Notes: generated by a model not told the origin, from the sequence alone. A stretch of DNA of 64,000 nucleotides from Rhizobium sp. RU36D (GCF_900176345.1 NZ_FWXU01000006.1:1-64000); one strand, 5' to 3'. Counted from the stretch's first letter, positions 8,335-17,831 are shown. Program-made: numbers and translations.

Positions 8335-10419
8335 ATGAGAGGTATGCGCTCGCTGCTCGAAGCTGCCTTGGGGTTTCGCATGGAAGGAAGAACGACAAGG
8401 GTTTTTGCATTTGCCAAACGCCCGGCATGGCAAGACGTGCTAAGCCTGATAATTGTCGTCGCAGTCTTGTGTCTGGGCGCTCCATTGCGTGGTGCGGCTG
8501 CCGAACGAACGCTTCTTCCGGCGAACCGTGGTCCGGTCATCGTCGTTCTCGACGCTTCAGGCAGCATGGCTGCCGCACTTGGCAAGGAAACGCGGCTTGA
8601 TGCCGCCCGGCGCATTCTTCTCGACACACTCTCACTCTTTCCTGCCGACCGTCAGGTGGGATTGGTCGCTTACGGCCACCGCAGGAAAAGCGATTGCCGC
8701 GACATCGAGACGCTCCAAAATCTCGGGCCCGTCGACATCCCCGGCATTCGCGCGGCGTTATCCTCCCTGCGCGCCAAGGGCAAGACGCCGCTTTCTGGTG
8801 CGCTGCGCCATGGGGCGCAGCTTCTGCCGCAGGGCGGTGGAACGATCATGCTGGTCAGCGACGGACTAGAAACCTGCCAGGAGGATCCCTGCGCGGTGGC
8901 TGCCGCACTTCGCAAGGCGAATGCAGCCCTGGTCATAAATGTCGTCGGTTTTGGCCTGGCGAAGGGCGAGATGAAAGGGCTGAGCTGTATTGCGGAGCAG
9001 GGCGGCGGACGGGCCATCGAGACAAGCAATGCCAATACTCTCAAGCAGGCGCTTGAGACCCTGACAGGGCCGGAGACCACGGATGGCACTGTCACGGATA
9101 AATCATCGGCCGAGCCCGAACAGAAACCAGTCGATCCGCCACCTGTGACGCCGAAGCCTGTGCTCTTGCGGGCGATGATCGGAAACAACGCCGTCCCCGG
9201 CGCTATTCTCTTCACAGTCGTAAAGGCAGGTGGCGAGATAGCCTATTCCGGTAAGGGAACCGAGGTTACGCCCAGCCTTGTTCCCGGCAGCTACACGGTC
9301 CGCCTTTCATCCGGAAACGTCCTGGCCGAGAAGGCACTAACGGTGACGGGGGATGTGGACGAACACCATGATATTCCGCTTGATGCCAGCCTTGTTCGCC
9401 TCTCTCTGATCGTGGCCAAGGGGCTTGAGATTGCCGATACGGATATAAAGGGTGATCCCGCGTGGACGCTCGTGCCGAAGGACGGACAAGCCCCCGCCGT
9501 GCTGGACGCCGTGATTGCGCCGGAAACGCTTCTGGCTCCCGGTCGCTATGAGGTGTTGGCGTCGATCGGAGAGTTCAGGACTTCGACGACAATCAATGCG
9601 GTCGCGGGAAAGGATGTGCAGGGGGTCGCAGATCTTAAGCTCGGCAAGATAACACTCGAGGCGGGTCTTCCTGGGGTGGACGCGGTGATTGAAAGCGGCA
9701 CGGGCCTATCATGGACGCTAGCCAGCCAGGCCGGGCTTCCTGACAAGACGGCCGAGGCCATGCCCCGTCCGACATTCCTCGTTCCGGCCGGCAGCTACAC
9801 GGCACGGCTGGCTATTGCAGGCGCGGTCATGGACATGCCGGTTCAGGCAGAGGCCGGTGCCACCAAGGTTGCCCGCCTTGATCTTCCCTCCGCAGAGCTT
9901 GCGCTGGAGGGCAGCCTCGGCCCCGGTGCACCGAGCTTCACGGACTGGCGCGACGCCACATGGACTGTAAAGCCAGTGCGGCTCATCGGCGATGCGAAGG
10001 CCGGTGCCGCGCTGGAAGGCAAGGCCGAAGCTTCGCCTCGCCTGACCCTTTTTCCCGGTGAGTGGGACGTGACCCTGATCTCCGGACAGGCTCAGGCGAC
10101 GCGGACGCTCTTCCTGCCGCCGGGCGCGAAGATGCAGGAGCGTATCGAACTGTCTGCCGCCCGCCTGGCGATTTCTGCCGCCCCGGACGCTGGAGCGCCG
10201 CCGCCGGTGAATGTGCTGATCTCGATCTTCGCCGCGCAGGCCGATGGCGGCTTTGCGGAAAAACCGGTCGTGGAAGTTGGCACGTCACGGGATTATTCCC
10301 TCATTCTGCCTACAGGCCGATACCGTATTGATGCCGCCGACGAGCAGGGGCGCAAGGGAACGGCAACGGTCGACCTCGCGCAAGGTCAGTCCTTCGAGAC
10401 CGGGATCACTCTCAAATGA
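8335..10419 (+). CDS. Envelope-anchored von Willebrand factor A domain protein
   Basis: The 694-aa protein has a hydrophobic segment at about 36-50 (signal peptide or anchor) followed by a VWA domain. The MIDAS motif DxSxS is at 73-77 (DASGS), with a later TPL threonine and SDG aspartate, so metal-dependent adhesion looks intact. The remaining about 400 residues form several beta-rich repeats of roughly 90 aa, each carrying a segment like LVPGSYTVRL or FLVPAGSYTARL. These suggest extracytoplasmic Ig-like or carboxypeptidase-regulatory-like modules. The start is ambiguous: ATG at 8335, 8344 or 8380, the last having the best spaced GGGG. It leads a five-gene cluster of exported proteins. Ligand and role are unknown. 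Confidence 0.85.
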   Translation: MRGMRSLLEAALGFRMEGRTTRVFAFAKRPAWQDVLSLIIVVAVLCLGAPLRGAAAERTLLPANRGPVIVVLDASGSMAAALGKETRLDAARRILLDTLSLFPADRQVGLVAYGHRRKSDCRDIETLQNLGPVDIPGIRAALSSLRAKGKTPLSGALRHGAQLLPQGGGTIMLVSDGLETCQEDPCAVAAALRKANAALVINVVGFGLAKGEMKGLSCIAEQGGGRAIETSNANTLKQALETLTGPETTDGTVTDKSSAEPEQKPVDPPPVTPKPVLLRAMIGNNAVPGAILFTVVKAGGEIAYSGKGTEVTPSLVPGSYTVRLSSGNVLAEKALTVTGDVDEHHDIPLDASLVRLSLIVAKGLEIADTDIKGDPAWTLVPKDGQAPAVLDAVIAPETLLAPGRYEVLASIGEFRTSTTINAVAGKDVQGVADLKLGKITLEAGLPGVDAVIESGTGLSWTLASQAGLPDKTAEAMPRPTFLVPAGSYTARLAIAGAVMDMPVQAEAGATKVARLDLPSAELALEGSLGPGAPSFTDWRDATWTVKPVRLIGDAKAGAALEGKAEASPRLTLFPGEWDVTLISGQAQATRTLFLPPGAKMQERIELSAARLAISAAPDAGAPPPVNVLISIFAAQADGGFAEKPVVEVGTSRDYSLILPTGRYRIDAADEQGRKGTATVDLAQGQSFETGITLK

Positions 10420-10519
10420 CGAGCGTGGTTGATACCCACTGGACTGCAAGAAACATGAAACTGGCGGACTGTCGTCGCCTCTGCCGGAGAACAACGACCG
10501 CCGAACCTGGAGCGATATC

Positions 10520-11719
10520 ATGAAGCGCCTGCTTGTTTTGTTGTGCTCATTTTGCATAGGCGGCGTGGCTTTGGCCGAACCGTCACACCCTGTTCCAACG
10601 TGGCCAAAAACCGATTTTTTCGTCATCGAGGAGGATTTTCCTCAAATTCAAGGTGTTGTTGTTGAATATAGCAGCTTTGACGCGAATATGTTTTCTTATG
10701 GTCAGATGCTCCAAGACTGGATGAACGACGCAAATGAGAGTTTCGTCTCTCTGGAAGACAAGGTTGAAGCCCTGGAGAATGAAGTCTCCGACCTCAAGCA
10801 ACGCGTGGCTCAACTGGAAGCGGCCCAGCCTGGCGGCAAGCCTGCGCCCGATCCGCGGATTGACGACCTGATTGCCCGGGTGGAAGCGCTTGAGAAGGCC
10901 AAGGGGGAAACCAAAGCGCCATTCAAGGTGGTCAGCGCCTCCGGCAAGACCCTCTTCCAGGTGGATGCCAACGGCTACAGCCTGTTTCAGGGCGCGACCG
11001 GTAAGGGCCTGATCGATATCAGCTTTGTCGGCGACGGGGCGGCGATTGCGGGGGCCAGCCCGGATGGCAGCGGCTTTGCGGCCAGTATCGGAGAGAGTGG
11101 CGGCATGCTGCAGATACAGAGTGCCGACGCCAAGACCAGTGCGTACGTCGTCGCCAGCGACAAGGCGGGCCTGCATATAAAGGCCGGAGACCGCACCACC
11201 GATCTCGCCGCGGATGACGATCTCTTCGGCCTGAAGCTCAGCCAGGGCGAGAAGCCTGCCGCTTCGCTCGGCACCCTGCCTGGCAAGGGCGTGGCGCTGC
11301 GTCTGTTCAACGATGCCGCCGAGCAAGTGGTGTCCGCCGGCGCCAATCCGGCCAAGGGCGATGCCGGTATTGTGAGCGTTGGCACGGGCGACAAGACTGC
11401 AGCCTGGATTTCAAGTGAGCCTGATGGATCGGGCCTTGCACAGGTATTTGCGCCCGACGGCACCGGCGCTGCAGCCCTGGTTGGCAAGGAGCGGAGCGTG
11501 GCCGCCTATAACAAGGCCGGCAATGCCGTCGCCACGATCGGCCAGAGCGACAAGTCCGAAGGCGGGACCTTGGTTGCGCGCAATCCCGGGGGAGAAGGGA
11601 TTTTCGCTGCCGGTTTCGCATCCGAATATGGTGGGGGCGAAGCCTGCGTCTGGCGCGCCAAGCGCAGCAACACCTTCTGCCTGGGTCTCGGAATGCCCGG
11701 CATGGGCGTTGGCAAATGA
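10520..11719 (+). CDS. Secreted coiled-coil protein with glycine-rich repeat domain, function unknown
   Basis: The 399-aa product starts with a clear signal peptide (MKRLLVLL..., cleavage near residue 19, VALA|EP). A short heptad coiled coil follows (about 72-100, with ENEVSDLKQRVAQLE). The C-terminal region (about 135-385) is glycine, alanine and serine rich with loosely repeated units of 30-35 residues around DGSGF/PDGSG. It could be a fibrous beta structure such as a trimeric fibre, which is an inference. The start is supported by GGAGCGATATC before the ATG. The gene sits in the VWA cluster and its end overlaps an alternative start of the next gene. I do not recognise the family. Confidence 0.75.
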   Translation: MKRLLVLLCSFCIGGVALAEPSHPVPTWPKTDFFVIEEDFPQIQGVVVEYSSFDANMFSYGQMLQDWMNDANESFVSLEDKVEALENEVSDLKQRVAQLEAAQPGGKPAPDPRIDDLIARVEALEKAKGETKAPFKVVSASGKTLFQVDANGYSLFQGATGKGLIDISFVGDGAAIAGASPDGSGFAASIGESGGMLQIQSADAKTSAYVVASDKAGLHIKAGDRTTDLAADDDLFGLKLSQGEKPAASLGTLPGKGVALRLFNDAAEQVVSAGANPAKGDAGIVSVGTGDKTAAWISSEPDGSGLAQVFAPDGTGAAALVGKERSVAAYNKAGNAVATIGQSDKSEGGTLVARNPGGEGIFAAGFASEYGGGEACVWRAKRSNTFCLGLGMPGMGVGK

Positions 11720-11754
11720 ACGATTTTCGCGACCAGAAAGAGGATCTTGAGCAG

Positions 11755-12264
11755 ATGACAACAAACCGTCCGTCGGCATTTCATGTAGCCGTTCTTGTGC
11801 TGCTCGCTGCTCCCGCGGCGCATGCCGCCTCGGATTGCCAGGCTATCTTCGACGCCTATGCCGCGCAGGCGAAAGTTCCTGCCATGCAGAAGACAGTGAC
11901 GACCCCGGGGATGACCGATGCTGTCCAACTGATCGTGACGCAGGACGCGATGTTCAGCAGGGTCGGTCCCAATGATGCGTGGACGAAAAACGTGATCGAT
12001 GATGCGATGCGCAAAGTGATGGCCAAGGGCGCGCCGACACCCGAGACGGTCAACCAATGTCGCATAGTAGGGCCCCAGGCTGCCGAGGGCATGGCTGGAA
12101 CAGCCTATGAGTTTGCCCCGTCTCAAGCCTCTGGCAATGTACCTGGCGAGATGATTACGGTGCTGATCGACGATGAGACCGGTCTTCCCGTATCCGAAAA
12201 GGCTTTGAAAGCCGGTACGGTCGCGACGATCGTCTATGACGGCGTGTCGGTGCCGGTACAGTGA
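11755..12264 (+). CDS. Small exported protein, function unknown
   Basis: This is a 169-aa protein with a signal peptide of about 24 residues (cleavage AAHA|AS). I chose the ATG at 11755 because it has AGAGGA about 10 nt upstream and places the signal peptide at the N-terminus. An in-frame ATG at 11716 overlaps the previous stop but adds a charged leader. Two cysteines (SDCQ near the mature N-terminus and NQCRIVG) could form a disulfide. The C-terminal half looks beta-rich. It is probably periplasmic and part of the VWA cluster. The family is unrecognised. Confidence 0.7.
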   Translation: MTTNRPSAFHVAVLVLLAAPAAHAASDCQAIFDAYAAQAKVPAMQKTVTTPGMTDAVQLIVTQDAMFSRVGPNDAWTKNVIDDAMRKVMAKGAPTPETVNQCRIVGPQAAEGMAGTAYEFAPSQASGNVPGEMITVLIDDETGLPVSEKALKAGTVATIVYDGVSVPVQ

Positions 12265-12686
12265 CCGATGATGTCGGGCAGGAGCGGTCAGAGCCGACGA
12301 AGCCGCTGATGCCATTCCATGCCGCATTTCTGGGATTGACGGTCCCGCCTGTGGCGGCAGCGCTTGTCCTTTTTCTTCTCGGCGCCTCGCCGACCGGTTT
12401 GCCACTGCTGACAAGTTCGCTGGCACCCGCCTATCTCATCGGGGGCGTGCCCGCTTTTCTGGCGGGGAGTCTTGATGTCGCTCTTGCCCAGAGCGGTTGG
12501 GGCGCGGCGGCCCGTCTGGCTGTTGCCGCGGGTTTGGGGTCCCTGGCCGGGATGTTCGTTCTGGCTCCCCTATACCTTGCCGGCATGGTTGCTGGATCTC
12601 TGCCGCTCTTGCTGCCACTGGCCTGTGCCGCTGCGGCCGTTTTGGGCCTCGGGTTTTCCATTTTGCTGGCGAGGCTGATCAATTGA
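12261..12686 (+). CDS. Small polytopic membrane protein, function unknown
   Basis: The 141-aa product has about four hydrophobic segments (roughly 23-43, 50-70, 80-105 and 108-138) with little soluble sequence, so it is an inner-membrane protein. Translation begins at GTG in a GTGA overlap with the preceding stop, which indicates coupled translation with the small exported protein. No known domain is evident. Its place between exported proteins suggests a membrane component of the same uncharacterised cluster. Confidence 0.65.
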   Translation: MTDDVGQERSEPTKPLMPFHAAFLGLTVPPVAAALVLFLLGASPTGLPLLTSSLAPAYLIGGVPAFLAGSLDVALAQSGWGAAARLAVAAGLGSLAGMFVLAPLYLAGMVAGSLPLLLPLACAAAAVLGLGFSILLARLIN

Positions 12687-12721
12687 CATGACGGCGCAAC
12701 GACGCCGAAAAGGAGGCCTTT

Positions 12722-13582
12722 ATGAAGCTTTGGACGATACACGCACAACTGGCTTCGATGGCACTCGCCATCTGCGTGATGTCCATGGGTCAGCCTGTTC
12801 ACGCGACCGAGTGCCGGACGGCGTTTCCGGCAGCTGGCGCGCTTCAACCGCCCACCGACACGGATCCTGCGCCATGCGCCGATGCGCTCCTCGCTATTCT
12901 TTTCAATCGGTCGGCTCCTCCCGCAGATGCGGAGATCCATGTCCTTAACACGAGCCACGCCCGCGATGCGAACGGGGAGGACAACGCATTCGTCGCCTTT
13001 CAGATTGCTTCGCCGGGGCGCCGCCGGTTGTGCACCGACTCGCCCGTGGCGGCAGACATGCAGGTGAGATTCGTAAGAGACCCTGTGGATGGCTGGATCG
13101 ATCTCGACAGTCGTGGCGGCTTCGATCCGAAGGAATGTGACCAGTGGAGCTACTGGTCCGATCAGGATGTTGCCGACATGGTCCAGCCTCCAAGCTTCAA
13201 GGCGCTTTCCACCGCAGAACGTGCTGGTGTGCACGACGTCGGCAGGAATGACCCGGAAAGAAAGGTCCTTCTGGATGCAGTCCGGAACGCAAATGCCGAC
13301 CTCAACGACCGCGTTCCGATCGTGTTCGTCGTCGACCTCCTGCGCAGCGATGGCAAGACCGCGTATTTCCGCGGAGCGGTGCGGCGCAAAGCGGATGGAC
13401 GGCCTGTCGATGCCGCGAACTGGGGTCCTTGCGAACAGGATCCGGACACTGCCGTTCTGGAAGCTGTGCTCGAGAAGCGGGCCGGACAATGGCAGGCAGT
13501 TAAGGCCAACCGCTGCGCGGACGACGTACTGTTAACGGAGAAGGAACGCTCGCGCTATCGCGTCTTTCTATTGGATCCGTGA
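12722..13582 (+). CDS. Secreted cysteine-containing protein, function unknown
   Basis: This is a 286-aa protein. A very good Shine-Dalgarno sequence (AAAGGAGG) precedes the ATG, and a signal peptide runs to about residue 28 (PVHA|TE). At least five cysteines in the mature part (ECRT, PCAD, RLCTD, KECDQ, GPCEQ) suggest a disulfide-stabilised periplasmic or extracellular protein. I recognise no catalytic motif. It is the last gene of the VWA cluster, and a 138-bp gap separates it from the convergent ABC transporter genes. Confidence 0.7.
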   Translation: MKLWTIHAQLASMALAICVMSMGQPVHATECRTAFPAAGALQPPTDTDPAPCADALLAILFNRSAPPADAEIHVLNTSHARDANGEDNAFVAFQIASPGRRRLCTDSPVAADMQVRFVRDPVDGWIDLDSRGGFDPKECDQWSYWSDQDVADMVQPPSFKALSTAERAGVHDVGRNDPERKVLLDAVRNANADLNDRVPIVFVVDLLRSDGKTAYFRGAVRRKADGRPVDAANWGPCEQDPDTAVLEAVLEKRAGQWQAVKANRCADDVLLTEKERSRYRVFLLDP

Positions 13583-13720
13583 AACAACCAACTCTGCAGA
13601 CCGCAATCCGGTCGTGCGCGATTGCTGACTTGAATCCGTCGGCTGAGGACCAGGGTTGTTCTCCTCTTCAGGCAGCCTGAAGGCAGCAAAACCTGTGCCT
13701 GCGCAGCTTGGGGCGTGTTT

Positions 13721-14488
13721 TCAACGCGCGCTTTGTCGCCATCTGAGAACCCGCGCTTCGAACAGTTGCAGGCACGTGTTTGCCGTGAAGCCGATCACTC
13801 CCAGGATGACGACACCGGCGAACAGATTGGGTGTTGCGAAGGATCGCGCGGAGACCAGCAGCCATTGGCCAAGTCCTGTGCGACCGCTCAGCATTTCCCC
13901 GACCACGGCAAGAACCAGGGCGACCGTGAGGCCGAGGCGAATGGCGGCCATGATTTCGGGCATGGCCGAGGGGAGCGCGATTTTCGTGAGAAACGCCAGG
14001 GTCGACATCTTCAGGCTCTTGGCAAGGTCCCGCAGGGCAGGATCGATGCCGGCGATACCATTGATCGTCGCGAGCATCATGGGCCAGATCGCCCCGAAGG
14101 CGATGGCGCCGAGGATCATGCCTTCGGACAGGCCGAAGATGGCAATGAAGACCGGGATCAGCGCCGATGTCGGCAGAGGTCGGATCGCCTCGAGCATCGG
14201 TGCCAGATAGGCGCGGGCCCTTTCCGACATTCCGATCAGGCAGCCGAGCGCAATTCCGACGAGACAGGCCAGTCCCCAGCCGACCAGCATGCGCCAGACT
14301 GTACTTGCCGTTGAAGCTGACAGTTGGCCACGCGAAAACCCGTTCGACAATGCCTTGTAGGTTGCGGTCGGCGACGGCAGGAATGTCGCGGGCACAAGCC
14401 GGGTCACGGACACAAAGTGCCAGAGCAGGATAAACAGCAGCAGGACAGCGACGCTCGCCATCATCATTCCCGGATTAAGCCTGCGCAT
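13721..14488 (-). CDS. ABC transporter permease, NitT/TauT (SsuC/TauC) type
   Basis: This is an inner-membrane permease of about 255 aa with the BPD_transp_1 fold and six predicted membrane spans. The EAA-type loop reads PAIPLIVAS-like IDPALRDLAKSL...ALPSAMPEIMAAIRLG. I chose the ATG at 14488 (AAAGG upstream), which overlaps the preceding permease gene by 14 bp; an earlier start at 14560 would overlap by 86 bp. It is the last gene of a four-part importer (binding protein, ATPase, two permeases). The substrate class of this transporter type is small anions or amines such as sulfonates, nitrate or pyrimidines; the actual substrate is unknown. Confidence 0.9.
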   Translation of the reverse strand: MRRLNPGMMMASVAVLLLFILLWHFVSVTRLVPATFLPSPTATYKALSNGFSRGQLSASTASTVWRMLVGWGLACLVGIALGCLIGMSERARAYLAPMLEAIRPLPTSALIPVFIAIFGLSEGMILGAIAFGAIWPMMLATINGIAGIDPALRDLAKSLKMSTLAFLTKIALPSAMPEIMAAIRLGLTVALVLAVVGEMLSGRTGLGQWLLVSARSFATPNLFAGVVILGVIGFTANTCLQLFEARVLRWRQSAR

Positions 14489-15266
14489 GGCCAGAACCTT
14501 TAGCGCGGGCGGCGGGAATGAGGCGATCCTGACAGGCGAGAAGGACAGCATTCCAAGCATAACCCACCAGACCGATCCACACCAGCAGTGCCAGCATCAG
14601 TTCAGGCCGGAAGGTTTGTTGCGCTGCCATGATCGCAGCACCGAGCCCCATGGGGTTCGCGGCAATCTCGGTGGTGATCGCGACGATCAGGGCCACGCCG
14701 GCGGCCAGCCTGAGCGCCACGAAGACTCGCCCAGCGATGGCCGGCAGAACCAGTTTCGTTATGGTTTGCCTCGGCGTGAGCCTGAGAACCCTTGCCACAT
14801 CGAACAGACGGGGCTCAAGATCCCTGACGGCAGAGCGTGACATGATCATCATGGGCCATATCGATGCGAAGGCAACGATTGCGATCTCCATGCGATAGCC
14901 GAAGCCGAAGATCATCATCGCGATTGGGAGGATGGCGATTGACGGGACCGGGCGTATCGCCTCGATTGTGACTTCGAGCAGTTGATCCATCAGGCGCGAC
15001 AAGCCAAAGAGGACGCCAATCGCCAGGCCCAGGGCTCCGCCGATGGCCAGACCTCCAATGGCCGCCAGCAGCGTCTGCAAGGTGGCAATCAAAATCGTCC
15101 CGTCGAGAAGCGCTTGAAACAGCGCCCCGGCCACGGCATGCGGCGGAGCAAAGCTCTCACTGCTTGTCGGCCAGACGAGCAGCGAGGCTTCCCAAGTCAT
15201 CACCAGAATGGCCGGAATCACCCATGGCCTTGGGTCGAAGCCTGAGATTTTGCCGAAATGCGTCAA
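14475..15266 (-). CDS. ABC transporter permease, NitT/TauT (SsuC/TauC) type
   Basis: This is the second permease (263 aa) of the same importer, with five to six membrane segments and the cytoplasmic coupling loop around DVARVLRLTPRQTITKLVLP. Translation appears to start at TTG within a TTGA overlap with the ATPase stop codon. Having two distinct permeases is less common than a homodimer in this family and suggests a heterodimeric channel. It is co-transcribed with the neighbouring ATPase and permease. Confidence 0.88.
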   Translation of the reverse strand: MTHFGKISGFDPRPWVIPAILVMTWEASLLVWPTSSESFAPPHAVAGALFQALLDGTILIATLQTLLAAIGGLAIGGALGLAIGVLFGLSRLMDQLLEVTIEAIRPVPSIAILPIAMMIFGFGYRMEIAIVAFASIWPMMIMSRSAVRDLEPRLFDVARVLRLTPRQTITKLVLPAIAGRVFVALRLAAGVALIVAITTEIAANPMGLGAAIMAAQQTFRPELMLALLVWIGLVGYAWNAVLLACQDRLIPAARAKGSGHAQA

Positions 15267-16042
15267 TGCTCCGCCCCCGTGACAAACTCATACAGGGCAT
15301 GACGGATTTCGAGGAATTGCCGATCTTCCCGTGTCGTGAGTTGGTGACGTGGGCGGGGAAGGGCAATGTCGAAGACCTTTCCGATGCGACCAGGATTTGG
15401 CAGGAGCCCCACAACCCTGTCGGACAGATAAATGGCTTCCTCAAGGTCATGGGTCACGAAGTAGATGGTGACGCCGGTGCGGGCGCTCAGCGTCAGAAGC
15501 TCGTCCTGAAGGGTCTGGCGCGTCATGGCGTCCAGGGCGCCGAAGGGTTCGTCCATCAACAAGACCTTCGGTTCCTGCGCAAGCGCGCGGGCGATCTGCA
15601 CCCGCTGCTGCATGCCGCCGGACATCTGGCCTGGATAGCTTTGCGCATGTTTTTCGAGCCCAATCAGGTCAAGCAGGGCGTGGATGCGATCGGGAAATTC
15701 AGCCTTGGGAACGCCCATGGCCTCCAGCGCCAGGGCCACGTTGCCATAGGCGGTTCGCCATGGCAGCAAGGCCTTTCCGTAGTCCTGGAAGACGATCGCG
15801 ACATCTCTCTGGGGCTCTGTCAGCGGCTTGCCAGAGACGGCCACCGTTCCCGATGTTGGCTTCGTCAGGCCTGCCAGAAGCCGCAGACTGGTGGTCTTGC
15901 CGCAGCCCGAGGGGCCAACGACCGACAGGATTTCACCTGGTCGAATGTCAAGCGTCAGGTCACCGATGACCGTCCGGGACCCATAGGTCAGGCTGACAGA
16001 CTGCAATTGCATGCTGCCATGCAATGCCGGGCTGATGTTCAT
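15263..16042 (-). CDS. ABC transporter ATPase, NitT/TauT type
   Basis: This is the nucleotide-binding subunit (about 259 aa). Walker A is GPSGCGKTT, the signature SGGMQQR, Walker B VLLMDEP followed by FGALD, and the H-loop is in [10 protein letters not shown] chose the ATG at 16042 because GGAGACGAGG lies directly upstream; a start at 16105 would run into the GntR gene. It follows the GntR regulator and precedes the two permeases, so the order is binding protein, regulator, ATPase, permease, permease. Confidence 0.93.
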   Translation of the reverse strand: MNISPALHGSMQLQSVSLTYGSRTVIGDLTLDIRPGEILSVVGPSGCGKTTSLRLLAGLTKPTSGTVAVSGKPLTEPQRDVAIVFQDYGKALLPWRTAYGNVALALEAMGVPKAEFPDRIHALLDLIGLEKHAQSYPGQMSGGMQQRVQIARALAQEPKVLLMDEPFGALDAMTRQTLQDELLTLSARTGVTIYFVTHDLEEAIYLSDRVVGLLPNPGRIGKVFDIALPRPRHQLTTREDRQFLEIRHALYEFVTGAEH

Positions 16043-16082
16043 CCTCGTCTCCTGATACTGGTCATGGGTGGGCCGCCGGCTT

Positions 16083-16784
16083 TCAGGCTGAACTGTCGTC
16101 AGCATCGTCGTGCTTGCCGGCGACGGCTTCGAGTGTCAGCGCCAGATGGTTCTCCAGCGCAGCGCTCGCAGCATGGACATCGTTTCCCAGGGCAAGCTCG
16201 CTCAGGTATCGGTGTTCTTCGACCGCCTTCACCGGATCCATGCCACCGCGCGCCATGAGGCGCCGATAGCGATAGGCCTGATCGTAGAGCTCCCTCTGCA
16301 AGGCGATGAGGCGCGCTGCACCGCAGCCTGCAACCAAAGCGGTGTGAAAGACCTTGTGCGCCTCCTCATAGATATCGATGTTGTCGCTGATCGAACCGGA
16401 CATGCGCTCGATCGTCCTGATGAGGCGATGGGTTGCGGCAACAAGATTGTCCTCCCATTGCGGAAGCCGGGCTTCCATCGAGAGCTTGAGCGCTGCCGTT
16501 TCGATCACGACCCTTGTCCGCGTGAGGTCGACCAGGTCTTCCATGCTGGCCATCGCCACACGAAACCCCTTGTTTCCCTCATTGGTCACCAGACCCTGGG
16601 CAGAAAGGCGTGACAGGGCTTCGCGCATGGGTGTCAAGCCGATATTGTAGCGCTTCTCCAGGGTTGGCAGAGCCAGACGCTCCCTTGGCGCCAGTGCCCC
16701 GGAGATGATATCGGCCTGGATCAGTCGCTCTGCGCGATCCGCCAGGGTTGAAACGCGATCTTCATTCGGTTGCGGTTGTCGCAC
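16083..16784 (-). CDS. GntR-family (FCD subfamily) transcriptional regulator
   Basis: The 233-aa protein has an N-terminal winged HTH (about 15-75; ERLALPTLEKRYNIGLTPMREALSRL) and an all-helical FCD ligand-binding domain (about 85-220) that usually binds a metal and an organic acid. The start is GTG with AAGGG upstream. It sits inside the importer operon between the binding-protein gene and the ATPase. The perfect palindrome at 17813-17831, in the divergent promoter region of this locus, is a plausible binding site. The effector may be the transported compound or its degradation product. Confidence 0.92.
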   Translation of the reverse strand: MRQPQPNEDRVSTLADRAERLIQADIISGALAPRERLALPTLEKRYNIGLTPMREALSRLSAQGLVTNEGNKGFRVAMASMEDLVDLTRTRVVIETAALKLSMEARLPQWEDNLVAATHRLIRTIERMSGSISDNIDIYEEAHKVFHTALVAGCGAARLIALQRELYDQAYRYRRLMARGGMDPVKAVEEHRYLSELALGNDVHAASAALENHLALTLEAVAGKHDDADDSSA

Positions 16785-16803
16785 TTGGAAGCCCTTTACT
16801 GTC

Positions 16804-17736
16804 TTACCGCTGCAGGATCAGATCGCCGGCGGAGAACTCGTCCGAGATCAAATCCTGCTTCTGCATGACCTGCGCCCACCATTCCAGCTGTTCTGCTGTC
16901 AGTTTGGCGTCTGGTGTCGGCAATGCAACCGTCTTCAGTACCTCGGGCGGTAGCTTGACGAAATTGCCGATGGCTTCCCGGGCGTAGTCCGGTTGTGTCA
17001 ACGTCATCTGGATCGCCTCGTCCATGGCCGCCCGGAAGGCCTTGATCGCCTCGGGATTGGCTTCTGCCCAACTGCTGCTTGCAGCAAAGAACTGGGCGAG
17101 TTGACCATCGGGAATACCCTCGAGAAGATTGGCGATCGGCTTGCCTATTCCGGCCCGTTCTATCCGGGACAGGAAGGGGTCGACGGTCACCACGGCGTCG
17201 ACGGTGCCGTTTTTCAAAACATCGGCCTGAACCGGGAAGGGCGTTTCTGTGTAGGTGATCGCGTTGACGTCAATTCCGGCCTCGATGATCAGGCGTCTGG
17301 CCATGATATCAAGCACTGCGGCGATGCCGGGAACACCGAGCGTCTTGCCCTTGAGGTCTGCGAGCGAGGTGATGCCGGAGCCTTCGCGCGCCATGACCCC
17401 CACTCGAGATCCGTTTTGCGCTGTCACCGTCATGCCGGACACGCCGCGCAGTTCCAACCCATTCTGAACGGCCTGAATGAAGACTGTGGGCGATATCGTC
17501 CCCAGTTGGATGCTGTCGGAGATCAGCGCGGCGGGCAAGGTGGAGTTCACGGCGATCGGAACGAGTTCCACATCCAGCCCATGCTTGTCGAAAATCCCTG
17601 CCATCTTTGCAACATAGATGGGCGCTGCTTCGCTGTTCATGGTGTAGCCGATCGCCAACTTCGTGGCGGCTTCAGCGCTTGCGACCGTCAGGCACAATCC
17701 GACCAGCGCCGCGGTCAGGCGACGTATCAACTTCAT
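16804..17736 (-). CDS. ABC transporter substrate-binding protein, NMT1/SsuA type
   Basis: This is a 310-aa periplasmic binding protein with a signal peptide of about 23 residues (SAEA|AT). The mature start (KLAIGYTMNSEAAPIYVAKMAGIF) is typical of the NMT1/THI5/SsuA fold. A strong Shine-Dalgarno (GGAGGAGGATGAG) precedes the ATG. It is the first gene of the leftward importer operon and is divergent from the FAH hydrolase gene. The ligand cannot be read from sequence. The neighbouring FAH hydrolase and cyclase suggest a compound whose breakdown produces an acylpyruvate- or amide-like intermediate. Confidence 0.9.
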   Translation of the reverse strand: MKLIRRLTAALVGLCLTVASAEAATKLAIGYTMNSEAAPIYVAKMAGIFDKHGLDVELVPIAVNSTLPAALISDSIQLGTISPTVFIQAVQNGLELRGVSGMTVTAQNGSRVGVMAREGSGITSLADLKGKTLGVPGIAAVLDIMARRLIIEAGIDVNAITYTETPFPVQADVLKNGTVDAVVTVDPFLSRIERAGIGKPIANLLEGIPDGQLAQFFAASSSWAEANPEAIKAFRAAMDEAIQMTLTQPDYAREAIGNFVKLPPEVLKTVALPTPDAKLTAEQLEWWAQVMQKQDLISDEFSAGDLILQR

Positions 17737-17812
17737 GGCTCATCCTCCTCCGCCTGGCGCTTTGCCAGGGCCTCCCGACGAAACATAGCGGCAAGCTGGA
17801 CAAATATCAATG

Positions 17813-17831
17813 TATGATTTATAAAATCATA
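17813..17831. promoter_or_regulatory. Candidate GntR/FCD operator between divergent operons
   Basis: TATGATTT-ATA-AAATCATA is a perfect 8-bp inverted repeat with a 3-bp spacer. It lies about 77 bp upstream of the leftward binding-protein gene and 27 bp upstream of the rightward FAH gene start. One bound dimer could control both directions. The size and A/T-rich symmetry match known FCD-GntR sites in general form. Confidence 0.6.
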
